Notes: a model not told the origin generated them from the sequence alone. 64,000 nucleotides of DNA from Vitellaria paradoxa (GCA_019916065.1 CM034237.1:44002485-44066484); one strand, 5' to 3'. Shown: positions 11,554-23,619, counted from the first letter of the stretch. Numbers and translations: made by a program.

Positions 11554-14500
11554 ATGGATCCTCTCCTCCACCTCCTCCTCCTTCTCCTGACAGCCACTGC
11601 TTTATTGCCCCTCTGCTCTTCTCTGAGCCCTCAAAACTCTTCATTCATAGAGCACATACAGAGGCTGGCTAATGAACCCGAGACAGTGAATTGGATAAGG
11701 AGCGTAAGAAGAGAAATTCACAGGAACCCGGAGCTTGCTTTCGAGGAATTCGCGACCAGCGCGCTCATCAGGCACGAGCTTGACCGGATGGGGGTCGAGT
11801 ACCGGTGGCCGGTGGCACAAACTGGGGTGGTCGCCACCATTGGATCCGGTTCTCCCCCGTTTGTTGCTCTCAGAGCAGATATGGATGCTTTGCCGGTTCA
11901 GGTCAGTTCTCTCTTTTAATTAATTAATTGATGCTCCATAATAATTTGGCGAATTAAGTTATTAGGAAAAAATGTGTTAATTTTAATTTTGTAATTACAG
12001 CATATTTTTTAGAAATATTTTTAATTTAAAATAATAAGGTTAAAATTCTTCACATCTTTCTAATAAATTTTTTTTTAATATTATTTTTTCCTAATTAGAT
12101 TTAAAATTCAATTTTACTATGAAAACATGGAGAATCATTTCCTTCCACTGATTGCTTGTTTAGCGTTGGATATTCTGATATTTCAGAAATGTCGTCTGGT
12201 CTGCTGCCAGGGAGGGTTTAGATTTATCTGCCCACCGTGGGTAACACAATATGTTTATAAAATATCTTTGTGAGGTAGACCAGGGGAAACGCGTGGCTCT
12301 GTGTTGACCGCGGCTAATTGTAGTTATTTACGTATAAGGTCACTTCAAAGTGATAAAAAGTGATATAGTTCTATTTAACACAGTAAAAAAAAATGAAAAA
12401 TAATAAAAATTATGATTTGGAGAAATTTTTGACATTTGGTGCGTAAAAATCAAATTTCATTTTTCAAAGATAAATAGTGAAACTCTTTAATTTTTGCGTC
12501 AGTTTTTTGGAGAGAGAAACAGTCTAAACATCTGTCGAAAAGGTTTTGCGTCAGAATTTATTAAAAGTGGTTAAAAAATTTTTAAGATTTGTAAAAAAGT
12601 TATTAAGATTGTGAAATAGTTTTGGGTTTTGTAAAAAATTTATTAAGATTTATAAAAATTTGTTGGGATATGTAGATATATATAAATTTATAGAAATTTG
12701 ACGAAATACGAGGAGTGCAAAATATATTAAAAAATTTTAGAGATTTTCAATCTTTTTACTTTTTTTAGAACTCCAAACAGGCTTAAAGAGAAATAATTAT
12801 AGGTTTGTAATTCGTGTAGTGAGATAAAAGTAAATAATTTTTAAAATTTTTCAGTATGTTTTATTTTTTTTTAGACTTTTTTTATCACTCCAAATGGAGC
12901 TATAGTACCTTTTGTGAGACATGACTATTCGATTATTATCTTTGCTTGATTACGTAGTTTTTGTCAATATGCATATAGGGGATGTTAGGTTGGCAAAAAT
13001 TTAGTCAAAAAAATATAGTAAAAATACAAATTTTTTATGTAAAAGGGATATATGGTAAAATTTAATTAGAAAAAAAATATAAAAGATTGATAAAAATTAA
13101 TGAGTTTTTGTTAATTTTGACCAACAAAACACCCTGTAATAAACTAGACTAAGGTATAGAACACAAAAAGAGGGAATATCGCCTAATCAGGATGTTTGAA
13201 TTATTGTGAAAATATTTGAATTGTAATTCAATGACCTCGATCACACGATTCTAGAATTGACATCAAAACTGATATCAGTCTCTTAATCCATACAATACCG
13301 AGAAATTTTCTCTCCCTCTACCATTCGTTGGATAGATTTTTAATTAATTATTCACATAGTTGTTAAAAGGATATTGATACCGTTTGGAAATTCAAATTTT
13401 AGCAAATTTTTGTATTTTTTCAAAAGTTATTAATTGTATTTTTGGGCATGTTTGGTGAAATAAGTAATAATTTTTATTAATTTTTTACTGCTTTTAGTGT
13501 TTGATAAAATTTTTAATAACTTTTGATGACTTTTTAGTCGAACAAATTACTATAACTGAGTAGAAAAGTGATAAAAATTGTTGTTTTGTCAAATAGCCAA
13601 AAAGCAAAATCTGATAGTTTTTTTTTTTTTTCTGAAAATTGAGTTATCAACGGTGCCAATGTGTTGTATATTTCTCTCAAACCCCGTCTTTCAACTGTTT
13701 ATTATAACGTACTAAGATTTGATTTTTGGAAATGAGGTTGAAAAATTATAGATAAATAATTTTATTAAGAATTTTGAAAAAAAAAAATTAAGGAGTGAGG
13801 TTAAAAAAATATTTTTAATTTTTTACTAAAATTACAATGAACCTCTATAAGAACTTTTCAAAACTCAAGGGGCGACCACTTCTAAGATCCGCGATTACAT
13901 ATGTGTAATTTACAGCCTTCATTTGAACATGTTAGGATTTTAGCTTGTCATGTACTAATGTTGGACTTTATTAGAAAAACAAATGCCCAATTTGATATAA
14001 ATTTCCCATGATATTAGTGAATTATTTCCAATAAATGGATAAAAACTTCAAATAAGAAAGAATAGAAAGATCTGTTGATGCCATTAAATGGCATTGAATG
14101 TTTATTTTGTATGATTTTTGTGAATTATAGGAAAGGGTGGAGTGGGAGCACAAGAGCAGAATAGATGGGAAAATGCATGCCTGCGGACATGATGCTCATG
14201 TGGCGATGCTCCTTGGCGCTGCAAAAATACTACAACAACTCAAACACAAATTACAGGTAACCCCCCCCCCCCCCCAAAAAAAAAAGCTTATTATCAGAAA
14301 ACAACATTGATCTGCTCGTTTGCTGATCTAAATTCGAGCCTGTCAAATGCAGGGCACCGTTGTACTAATATTCCAACCAGCCGAGGAGCAAGGTCAAGGT
14401 GCTAAAGGCATGATCGAAGAAGGAGCTCTTGAAAACATAGAGGCCATTCTCGGGATGCACGTGGTTCACAAGTATCCGGTTGGCACAGTGGCGTCGCGGC

Positions 14501-16445
14501 CGGGAGAGTTTCTGGCCGGATGCGGGAGCTTCAAAGCGAAGATCGGAGGGAAAGGAGGTCACGCGGCCCACCCGCAGAACTCCATCGATCCCATCTTGGC
14601 GGCCTCGACGTCGGTAATTAGCTTGCAGAATATTGTGGCAAGGGAGACAGACCCATTGGACTCTCAGGTGTGAATTTATCATCAGCTTTTTCAGTTACCA
14701 TTTCTTTAATTTGCAGCTTCACTTGACCGGGCGATTTTTTGTCATGAGAAATTGAAGTCGTGGCTGAAGGAGATTCTATTTTTTTATTTAATTTTTTTTT
14801 TTTTTTATCCTAATAAGAATTAGGTACGCAGGTGGTTTCTGTAGCGATGATCCAAGGGGGTACTGCGTTTAATGTCATTCCAGACTCGGCCACAATAGCC
14901 GGGACTTTCAGAGCATTTAGCACGAAAAGCTTCTATGCCCTTAGAGACAGAATTAAAGAGGTAATTGTTAAATTGGCTTGATTTAAATGGTTTGAGGTCA
15001 TTTTCTAATAGCTTAGGTGGGGAGACAGCTGGGATTGACATGCCGTACTTGGGCTTATAATTGTGTTTACTCACATATCTACTCAAATATTTTAAAATTG
15101 AATGAATATGTAAAATAATTAATTTATTTTATAATCAGATCAAACTCGAATTAATATCTTTGCGTTATATCATATTTTGCTTCCTTTTTTTCAATAATTT
15201 TGAGTTCGTATCATGTCAGTTGAGTTCAATTTTGTCATCACGTTCTCAGTCTCATATTGTCAAACTTGAGCTTAAACTTTTGGGACAAATATTGATTAAA
15301 CGTGGTATCAAATTATGGTGATTTATGTTGGATCTGAAAACAAATGACAAGCACAACACAAATAATTTAACATGGTTCTACGATCCCATCTGTCTACAGT
15401 GAAATCGACGGCAGTATCACTATATTCCAACCAGATAACAGATTACTATGGGAGGAGGAGATATCCCTCCCTCAATTCACCTATTCTCTCTTTATCTTTT
15501 CTTTCAAGACTCAACCACAACTTAGCAGCCTCTTACAATCCTTGCCCGGGCTCCCTAGGCTTAGGCTCTCTCTTTTCAACTAACCTTTATATATATATAT
15601 ATATATATTTTGGTCACACCAAACTCTCTTTCGCCTCTCTCTGTGAATTTGGCATACAAATACCAAAAAGTTACGAGTTTATTTTAGTGGAATAATTTCT
15701 TGACACATACCACCACCCACTTGGGTAGAGTAGTTATTATCCCCAATTGTTTAACATGGTTTAACTTGGCACCATAACTTGATTCAATTTTAAGAAATCT
15801 TAAATTTGAGTCTTGTTATTGTGCTTGTTCCCTAGTTAATTTTGTTTCAATTGATGCACCTATTTTTATTTGATTGTCTCCATATGTACTTTGCACATAC
15901 AATAGAGTTGCACTTGCACCGTTGGAGCAATTGATGGCTTAATAGTAATTAAACCACTCCATATACCCCCCCCAAAAAAAGGCTTGAAAACGTCTACAAA
16001 TCAAATTATCATATGATGTGTCAAGTATATTCATGTTCTTTTTTTTTTTTTAACGCCATGCCAGGTTATTCAAGGGCAAGCAGCTGTCCACAGGTGCACA
16101 GCCGAGATTGACTTCACTGGAAAAGAACATCCCACAATTCCCCCAACTGTAAACGACGAAGCAGTATATGAACACGTGAGACAAATCTCGAGACTGGTTG
16201 TTGGGGAAGAAAACACAAATTTGGCCCCTAGTTTCATGGGAAGTGAAGATTTTGCATTTTACCTAGAAAAGGTTCCTGGATCCTTCCTTTTTCTGGGCAC
16301 AGGAAATGAGAAATCTGGATCAAACCATCCTGTACACAGCCCTTACTTCACCTTAGATGAGGACGTGCTTCCCATTGGGGCAGCAATACATGCTTCATAT
16401 GCTTACTCGTATCTCCTAAATTTTGCAAGAAAATCTACCTCTTAA
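11554..16445 (+). CDS. IAA-amino acid hydrolase, ILR1-like (M20 metallopeptidase), five exons, 432 aa
   Basis: Exons are 11554-11901, 14131-14256, 14353-14667, 14832-14960 and 16065-16445. Every junction is GT-AG in phase 0, giving 432 codons plus TAA, near the usual length of the family. The ATG (ccaaaATGG) opens a Leu-rich signal peptide of about 25 residues, as expected for the ER-located enzymes that release auxin from amino-acid conjugates. Family marks: [10 protein letters not shown] (about 105-114), MHACGHDAH with metal ligands Cys134 and His136, QPAEE with Glu169 (base) and Glu170 (ligand), LGMHV with His194, [45 protein letters not shown] and His397 in HSPYF. All five presumed metal ligands are present. 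The C terminus (RKSTS) lacks a KDEL-type retention signal. The first intron is 2.2 kb and repeat-rich; the second opens with a 15-C run. Which paralogue (ILR1, ILL or IAR3 type) and which conjugate is preferred cannot be decided here. Confidence 0.95.
12340..13140. repeat. MITE-like insertions in intron 1 of the hydrolase gene
   Basis: Three dispersed repeats lie in this intron. About 12540-12790 (taagatttgtaaaaaagttattaag, atagatatatataaattta) has a diverged direct copy at about 55580-55840. About 12783-12903 belongs to the tttgtaattcgtg-agtgagataaaa family (see 52532-52667). About 12976-13135 belongs to the 150-bp family also at 48702-48856, with ends ggttggcaaaaatttag and gaccaacaaaacaccc. 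All are non-coding. Confidence 0.6.
14261..14275 (+). repeat. 15-base C run followed by poly(A), just inside intron 2
   Basis: The splice donor reads cag|gtaa and is followed at once by 15 C and about 11 A. Similar C-then-A tracts occur at 2895, 15966, 50572 and 55436. A G-rich antisense strand or C-rich nascent RNA next to the donor could affect splicing, but this is inference. Confidence 0.85.
15318..15800. repeat. LTR-like fragment with TA microsatellite in intron 4
   Basis: The stretch from about 15340 (acaaataatttaacatggttctacg ... ctgtctacagtgaaatcgacggcag) has the look of the transcribed part of plant Copia LTRs. A (TA)n tract lies at about 15589-15608. No primer-binding site, polypurine tract or target duplication was found, so the class is uncertain. 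Confidence 0.3.
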
Positions 16446-17559
16446 ACAAGGTTCTTGTGCACTTATTATTATTTAGCTTCATTACGCTTTGTTTGGGAGG
16501 TTGGTTCGGAGGTTAGGATTATAGCGAAATTCATTGTGATTTTGCGAATTCGACCCAACTCATCTGCCAAACACACCCTAAATCGTTCTTCATTCTTCAT
16601 TATCAGCAAAGCTCAGATAGATAGAAATCTAAATTAAAAATTAGTACAGGGAAAGTTCGAAACAAAATTGTTTTGCTTAGGATTTTTTTTTTCTTTTTTT
16701 GGGCAAGTAATTTTGCTCTTACTCATACACTGTAGCAGAAACATTGTTATGTCAATTCATTTATTCATTTTTTTTACCTTAATTCTGAGTACAGTTATTA
16801 TATTCCTAAATGTTGGTTATTGAGAATTTTGTTACAAATTTGCATATTTGGAGGGATTTATGAGGTTTTTATTTGAAATGAGCTTTTAAATTACACTAAC
16901 TTGAAACAAAATTCAAAATATATGGCCTTTGACTGGGAATGGCTGTATATTAGCTGAGGCCATGTTGCAACATCTAACCCTGCCATTTCTCTGGAGTTGT
17001 GACCATTATGGATGTTTGAAAAATAATTGATGATTGCCATGAAGAATCACACAGCAGTACGATTTTGGTCGTATGTATATTTAGGATCTATGCATAAATC
17101 ATTAAGATTGTACAATTGTGTCACTTGCTGTTTTGCATAATAGCATAACATTTTTGCATTTACTTAATTAACCACATCAAAAGTTAAATTTTGGCCCTAT
17201 TTAGGACATTAAAATTTATCAAAATTTATTAATTTTGACTAATTTTTAATATTTTCTTTCAATCAAATTGTCTTTACATATAACTTTTATGTCACATCTT
17301 TTTACTTTTATTATATTTTTTGACTAACTTTTTGTCAATTAAACATCCCATTTTTTAAAAAGTTGTATAAACGCGATATCAGAGGTAATAAAGATTTGAT
17401 ATCAACAATACATCAAACATAATTTGATTACTTTAATTTAATCGAGGCTTTGTTTCGCATGCGAGTTCTCATGAGTTCGCAAAGTTTCACAAAATTACAG
17501 AGAGATCATCAAGATTAAAGAAAAAATAGTTCTTTTAATTTTAACCATCCATCTCATGA
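16446..17559. other. 3' flank of the hydrolase gene
   Basis: Non-coding and AT-rich. About 17190-17350 is a copy of the 150-bp MITE-like family (ggccctatttagg ... gtcaattaaacatccc) seen also near 12976, 21990, 35340, 48090 and 48702. No certain polyadenylation signal was picked. Confidence 0.5.
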
Positions 17560-20500
17560 ACCTACCTACGCAAATTTGTACCAATCCGTGTGCCAAACAA
17601 AGCCAGATTTATCCAAATTAGAAGGGAGACAGAAAACAAATAGGAAGAATCGAACCGCCAAACAAAAGACCAAAGAGCGGACAAAAGGGAGGACAAGCAC
17701 GCCAAAACATAGGAAAACCCAATTAAGCTCAAAACCTTTCCCTCCGAGCAAGGGAGACAACCAATGTATGGAGTCCAATTACCATTGAAACTCCCAAATC
17801 TCATACAATAATATCCCAATCAAAACATTCACAACTGAAAATAACAAGATAAACCAAAGAGACAACAGGATTTGTTGACTAGGGTAAAAACTCCTTAGAA
17901 AACTAAGGAAAAAACAATCCCGGATCTTTAAGCGGATCAGACTAAACCATCTTCACTATAAATCAGAGGTTACAAGGTACATAGAAATGGATTACAAGTT
18001 TCCCCAATCAACTACCCGTTGATCTACTTGCCTAAAACCCATTCTAACCTTGATTGCTAGATATCCTGCAATGCACCTCAGCCCATGAAAAAGAGGACCT
18101 TCAAAAACTTAAAGAAGCTCACCCGATCTGATGCACAATCACAGATCTGAGCTGATTGATGTTGAATCTTTACCAAAGATGGTTGGTAATGTCAAGAATC
18201 AAGCAAGTTAAGCATCCCATCATTCCCTTTTGGTTTCTTTCTCAAATTAATAAGTTTAGTGAGTGTGACGTTCTGTCCAAAAAGTTAGGGTTAAGAAGAG
18301 AAAAGTTCTTTTTATACAAACAGAGAGGGTTAAAAAAGTCATTTGGACATATCTTAAAAATCTGGACATCGTCACAGGCAGTTCGTGGGCACAGACTACA
18401 CATGAACTGCTCACAAGACCCTATTGCATACTGGACAAAATTTTCCAGATGTCACAGGCATCTTGTGGGCATGAACTTCTCACGAACCGCTTGCGAGACC
18501 TCTCAGCTTTCTGACACTACTACAATAATTGATAAAAATCACACTAAGAAATTCATAAAGATCACGGTTTAAGAAAAAGCGTGATAAAGATTTGTGAGTT
18601 TAACTTTTTATCTCAGTCTAATTAAAAAACTGAGATAAAAAGTTACTTTTAATACTTTTTATCTCACTTTTGTTAAAACCGTGATTGTATTTAAAACGAG
18701 ATAAAAGATCAATGGAAACCATCTCAACAAAAAACTGAGATAAAAAATTAGTGAAAACTATCTCTAGAAAAAACTGAGATAAAAGATCAGTGAAAACATC
18801 TTAAAAAAAACTGAGATCAAAAAGTGAGTAAAATTATATCTTAAAAAAAGTGAGATAATTAAAAAAAATTAGAGATAATATTGTTTTTTTCCTTTATATC
18901 TCTCTGAAATAATTTTGTTTATCATCTTATATGATTTAAATTAGATTTTGTAAACTTTATTGTAACATTTATTTATTAATTTTAATTAATTGAATGATAT
19001 AAAAACTATAATCATAGATCAATAAACAAAAAAATTTTAAATTAATGTTAAAATTAAATTTACCAAATCAAATTTAAATAACGCTAAATATATGATTATT
19101 ATTTTTTCAGTAAATATATGGAAGTAGTTTTTAATTTCTATAACTTATAACGAGGTGAATATTTAATATTTATCTAATAAATATTTCATGTATCTTTAAT
19201 ATTATTTATATTTATTAATTTTAATAATTGAATATGATATAAAAACTATAATCATAGATCAATAAACAAAAAAATTTTAAATTAATGTTAAAACTAAATT
19301 TATCAAATCAAATTTAAATAACGCTAATATATAATTATTTTTTAGTAAATATATGGAAGTAGTTTTCATAATTTGTATAACTTATAACGAGTTGAATATT
19401 AAATATTTAGTATCTAATAAATATTAGTGTATCTTTAATATTATTTATATTAAAAGTGACATTATTTTATATTTTGTTGGAAGTGATAAAAATTTACAAA
19501 TAAAAATAATAAAAATTTTCATTTTTTTGTTTTTTTAGAACTAATTTTTGAATATAATCATTGAAAATATTTTTTGTATTACAAATCAATTTTTAAAATA
19601 ATTTTCAAAAAATTTTTTTGAACAATAATTTCTAGAACTAAAGCTAAACGCGACCTAATTACTTTTAAAAATATAATACAAAATAAAGAAAATATATTAT
19701 AAATAGTGAGTTATGATTAAATATATGCTATACACAAAGAGTAAAGGAAATAAGAAAAAGATTTGAGATTATTTTTAATTAAATATAATAGATATTTATA
19801 AATATTTATTAAGTATTCACATTGTTCTATATATTACTTACGATTTCAAGTTGTTGCAAAAAGTTAAAATAATTAAATAATAAATTTTTTATCATTTTTT
19901 CTGGTCAATTGATCAGGAAAAATGTAACTTTTAACTACTAATTGGTTGACAAAAGCCATAATAAATTATTGTAAAAACTTAAAATAATATAATTTTATTA
20001 CTTTTAATAACCCCTAAGGTGATAAAAATTTGTTTATATATTAATATGCAAAATGTATATATAAATGATAAGTTAGACTAGCGGTCAACTACACTAACTT
20101 CCAAATGAATGGCAGGGGTTCGATTCTCAGCAGCAACAAAAAAAATGAAATATATAAGGTTACTATAATGATAAGGTGGTAAACGGTGCTATGATGGCGT
20201 GATAGTAGGCTGCCATGTGGATTTTTTATTTTTAAAATTAATCCATTTTTCAGCGTGATTATTTGTTTATATTTGATCACGATTTTTCAAAAAAAGTGAG
20301 ATCAAAATACATAAAAGATCACACGAGATTTCTTTTCATCTCAGTTTTTACCATAAAGATCACGCTTTTAGTGTGTGATTGTTGTAAGTTTTCGATCACG
20401 GTTGTAAACTGTGATAAAAAAGAGGTGACTTACAATCTCACTTGGATCATTCACGCTTTTGTGACTGAGAGTGAAACATCACGCTTAAAAGTTGTGATGT

Positions 20501-20750
20501 TTATGCATTTTTGTAGTAGTGTGAACAGTGACAGTTTAAGTTCAAAAGGGATGTTCATGAGTTGCAGAACCGGTAACCACTTCTCTACCAAATTCAATGC
20601 TCTTCTTAACCATTAACAAGACTGTTTAAACACTATTTGGCATATGTTTAAGCATCTGAAAACTTAACTTGTGACATTCTACTAACTCTAGAATGAACAA
20701 TTACAAGCAAAGTGCTGTCTCGGATATTGTCAACATAAAACCTAATCTAA
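17560..20750 (-). mobile_element. Possible LTR-retrotransposon remnant, split by a CACTA element
   Basis: 17560-18514 and 20525-20750 are less AT-rich than their surroundings and have the style of a Copia-type LTR and flank read on the minus strand (ggagtttttaccctagtcaac; a possible LTR start tgttgacaatatccgagac near 20735). The CACTA element at 18515-20521 interrupts them. No coding domain, primer-binding site or second LTR was found in the window, so this is a tentative call. Confidence 0.35.
18515..20521 (+). mobile_element. Non-autonomous CACTA (En/Spm-type) transposon, copy 1, TSD tga
   Basis: The element starts CACTACTACAATAATTG and ends with the inverted ttttgtagtagtg, and is flanked on both sides by tga (18512-18514 and 20522-20524), the 3-bp duplication of CACTA transposons. 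It is 2007 bp and has no transposase ORF. The left subterminal region has repeated gagataaaa motifs in both orientations, typical of transposase-binding arrays. An internal segment of about 240 bp is tandemly duplicated (about 18967-19211 and 19211-19450). A tRNA-like box A/box B stretch (gactagcggtcaa ... ggggttcgattctcag) lies at about 20073-20135. A homologous inverted copy is at 37049-38858. Confidence 0.9.
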
Positions 20751-21607
20751 ATTACGCTTACAACCACCGTTGATTTGAACTGAAGTGAGGGTGCTTTGAG
20801 AATTACTAGGGGCAGGGGCCACGTGAGTTTGATGTGTTCCCTCATGGGCAGAAAACCATCGCCAAAACGGCAAAAGATGCAGCCAATTTTGCAGCTGAGA
20901 ACTGAAAACCCATAGCTTCAAAATCCTTTGATTGGTTTGCGTCTAAGTACTTAATAATTTGCAATCTACAGATTATATACAATGGTGATGATATTGATGG
21001 GTCGCCTTGGTCAATTGACCACTTCGGGTTGGTAAAGGCTAGGGATATATGCTTCAAAACTTCTATTAATTAAATTAATTCCAGTAAGTAACGAGCAGTA
21101 CAGATCAAAGAGTATTACAGTAAATGTTTGTGTTTTGATTTTTATGAAGTGATCACAAGATCGTGTGTTAAATGCGGCCCTAAGTCTCATATCGAAAATA
21201 GATAATAGGAGATAAAACGTAATGACCTTATAAATTAAGAATTATTCCACATCGAAAAGAGATATTAGTAGACATAACCTAATAGTATTTTAAATTAAGA
21301 TTTTTGGTTTGATTTTATTTATCTATGTATTTTGTACGCTTTTTTAAGTTTTTGTAAGTTTTTAAAATTTTGTGATAGTGAATTAGTTTTTAACACACGA
21401 AGAAGTAAATAATATTTACGAAATCTTGTTAAATTTTATGTCTTTTCCTTTCTTTACATTAATTTCTTTATTTTTTGTCATTACTTTTTATTTAGTATTT
21501 TATTTACTTTTGTATGACATTATTTTAAGTACCTATTGTGTTAAATGTTTGTGTTGTGATTTTTGTGGAGTGGATAAAGTCTGTGCGCCCCACATTCTAG
21601 TGCCTTT
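20751..21607. other. Intergenic stretch
   Basis: No supported gene. A minus-strand frame ending at 20842 starts (ATG at 20911-20913) with a signal-peptide-like segment and has a TATA-like motif upstream, but it stops after 23 codons (see findings). Confidence 0.4.
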
Positions 21608-21840
21608 GAATGCTAGTCGGAAGTGTCCAAAAAAAAGTACCACACTACCCTACACTAGGGTTAAAAGAGTCGGTCCATGACATTTGAAATTATAGCACGT
21701 TCATCATCGCCGTGAACATGGTTAGAATGCTAGTTGGACGTGTCCCAAAAAAAGTACCACACTTACCCTACACTAGGGTTAAAAAGTGTCGGTCCATAAC
21801 TTTTGAAATTATAGCACGTTCATCATCCCCGTTAAAATGG
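21608..21840 (+). repeat. Tandem duplication of a 117-bp unit
   Basis: Two units start at 21608 and 21725, each reading gaatgctagt-gga-gtgtcc, an A run, gtaccacact, accctacactagggttaaaa and ending attatagcacgttcatcatc. Only a few substitutions and single-base indels separate them, implying a fairly recent duplication. There is no coding content. Confidence 0.85.
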
Positions 21841-21989
21841 AAAACCATGCCTCTTAAAGAATCAACACAGTGAATGAACGCCTCAAATAGCCAGAGGCAC
21901 AATTTGAAAGTCGTTCCAAGACACGAAAGTTTAATTAAGCTCAGTAAGCACTAGAACGTGCTTGAGGTGAGCACCGCGACCGAGACACT

Positions 21990-22135
21990 AACGGGTGTTT
22001 AGTCAGTAAAAATTTAGTTAAAAAATTATAGTAAAAATATAAAAATTTAATATCAAAGTAATATGTAATAAATTTTAATTAAAATATAAAAAATTAATAA
22101 ATTTTAATTAATTTTGAAGTATTAAACATTCCTAC
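21990..22135. repeat. MITE-like repeat (150-bp family)
   Basis: It begins gggtgtttagtcagtaaaaatttag and ends near gaagtattaaacattcc. This is the same plan as the copies at 12976, 17190, 35340, 48090 and 48702, with inverted GGG-GTTTGG-like ends and AT-rich cores. Confidence 0.45.
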
Positions 22136-22672
22136 GTACAAACGCAACATTAACGTGCACGAAGGAGAAGTGGAGGAGGGAGGCTGAGATGGACCATCTC
22201 AGTCAGCTGTTAACCCCAGTACGAATAAACTTGTCAGACTGGCTGGAAATTTGTGTCCCATCAACTCCATCTTTAATACGAACAAAGTTAGGTATTCTCG
22301 AACCTCGTGCCGGACATATACTTCAGGGCTACGAAAGCGGACTCCAAGAAGACTACGGTCCGATGCTGATTAATTGATTATGTAAGCATGAGAAAATCCA
22401 ACAAGGCTGTTGCACCATAGTTAAGCATATCAAAGGGACATATTAAGCACATGTTTGACACGATAAAAAAATAACGAAAAATAGTAAAAAAATATGATTT
22501 GAGAAAATTTTTAATGTTTGGCGCGCACATTTTAAACTGTATTTTTTGATATGAACAATATGATCTTCGTTCTAACGAATTAGATTTTTGTTTGGACAGT
22601 TTTAAAATTTTGTATTAGTCATAATTTTTTTGTAAACTAAACTGAACTTGAAATGCTACTAACATCAAAACG

Positions 22673-22776
22673 ATTTACAGTGGTCCGTTTGGACGGAAGT
22701 TGATAGTATCAAATCGTCAGAATGGTTTACGGTGGTCCATTTGGGCGGAAGTTGATAGTGCCAAACCGTGGGAATG
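22673..22776 (+). repeat. Tandem pair of 52-bp units
   Basis: Both units read tttac-gtggtcc-tttgg-cggaagttgatagt, then caaa-cgt. The second starts 52 bp after the first. No product is suggested. Confidence 0.75.
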
Positions 22777-23619
22777 ATTTGGTGCAAACCATTTGAATGG
22801 TATAGAACTATTACGTTTATACTTTATCTTTTCATACTAGCGTTCAAACAGTTTCTACAATTCGTCAAAACAATTCCGAAAAAATTAGTTACAGTGAGTG
22901 TCATTCGATAGTTTGGGAATCCGTTGTGAGAATAGTAAAAAAAAATTTTTTTTTGCTATTTAATTAACCAAATTCCAATTATTGACTTTTTTAGAAGGTA
23001 TGAAACTTTTTCGAATTTCGAGAAGATAAGAAAGTATAAAAATATAATAGAGATTTTTAGATGTTTTTATAAGTTTTCAGTAAATTTTGTTGCACCAAAT
23101 TAGTCCTTAGTTCATGTGTAATTTGGACCAAATCTAAAATATTAGGTCAGATTCGTTTAATTAAATAAGTGATCCAATAGATTTAGATTTGTTGGATTGA
23201 AGAAATAATAGATCTGAATCTAGAATTCATCAAACTCATTATTTTAAAAATAAAAATAAAAAATTATGTAAAATAAAATTAATTATTTTAACAATTTTAC
23301 TCTATTATAAATATACATACATATATATATATATATATATAAAGTACTGACAAAAGTTTATACAAAATTTGCATATAATTATGTAAGATTCTTATCTCAG
23401 TCATTTTTAATAGTTGCATTATATTAAATTAAAAATAATTTTTTAAAATATATAATTGAAATAAAAATTTTGATAAAAATATTATATACCAAAAAAAGCG
23501 AAAAAACGAAAAAAAAATATGTTGTTGCTAATTCTTTCTTCAGCCAAGCCTTGGAAGATCAAGAGGTTTGTTGTATCTTTAGATTTTTTCTGTGTTAAAA
23601 CATAAACTCTACTTACCAA

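Noticed and set aside
17562..17819. Overlapping 60-85-codon frames on both strands
   Set aside because: They overlap one another in an LTR-like block and show no conserved motif.
18156..18572. A 138-codon frame crossing the CACTA left end
   Set aside because: It runs across the transposon boundary at 18515, so it cannot be an ancestral gene, and it has no known domain.
20263..20616. A 117-codon frame and its counterpart at 37017-37205
   Set aside because: These lie in the CACTA termini and are explained by the shared non-coding element.
22189..22377. A 62-codon frame with fairly balanced composition
   Set aside because: No family is recognised and there is no promoter or splice context. 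It lies between a MITE and AT-rich DNA, so it was not called a gene.
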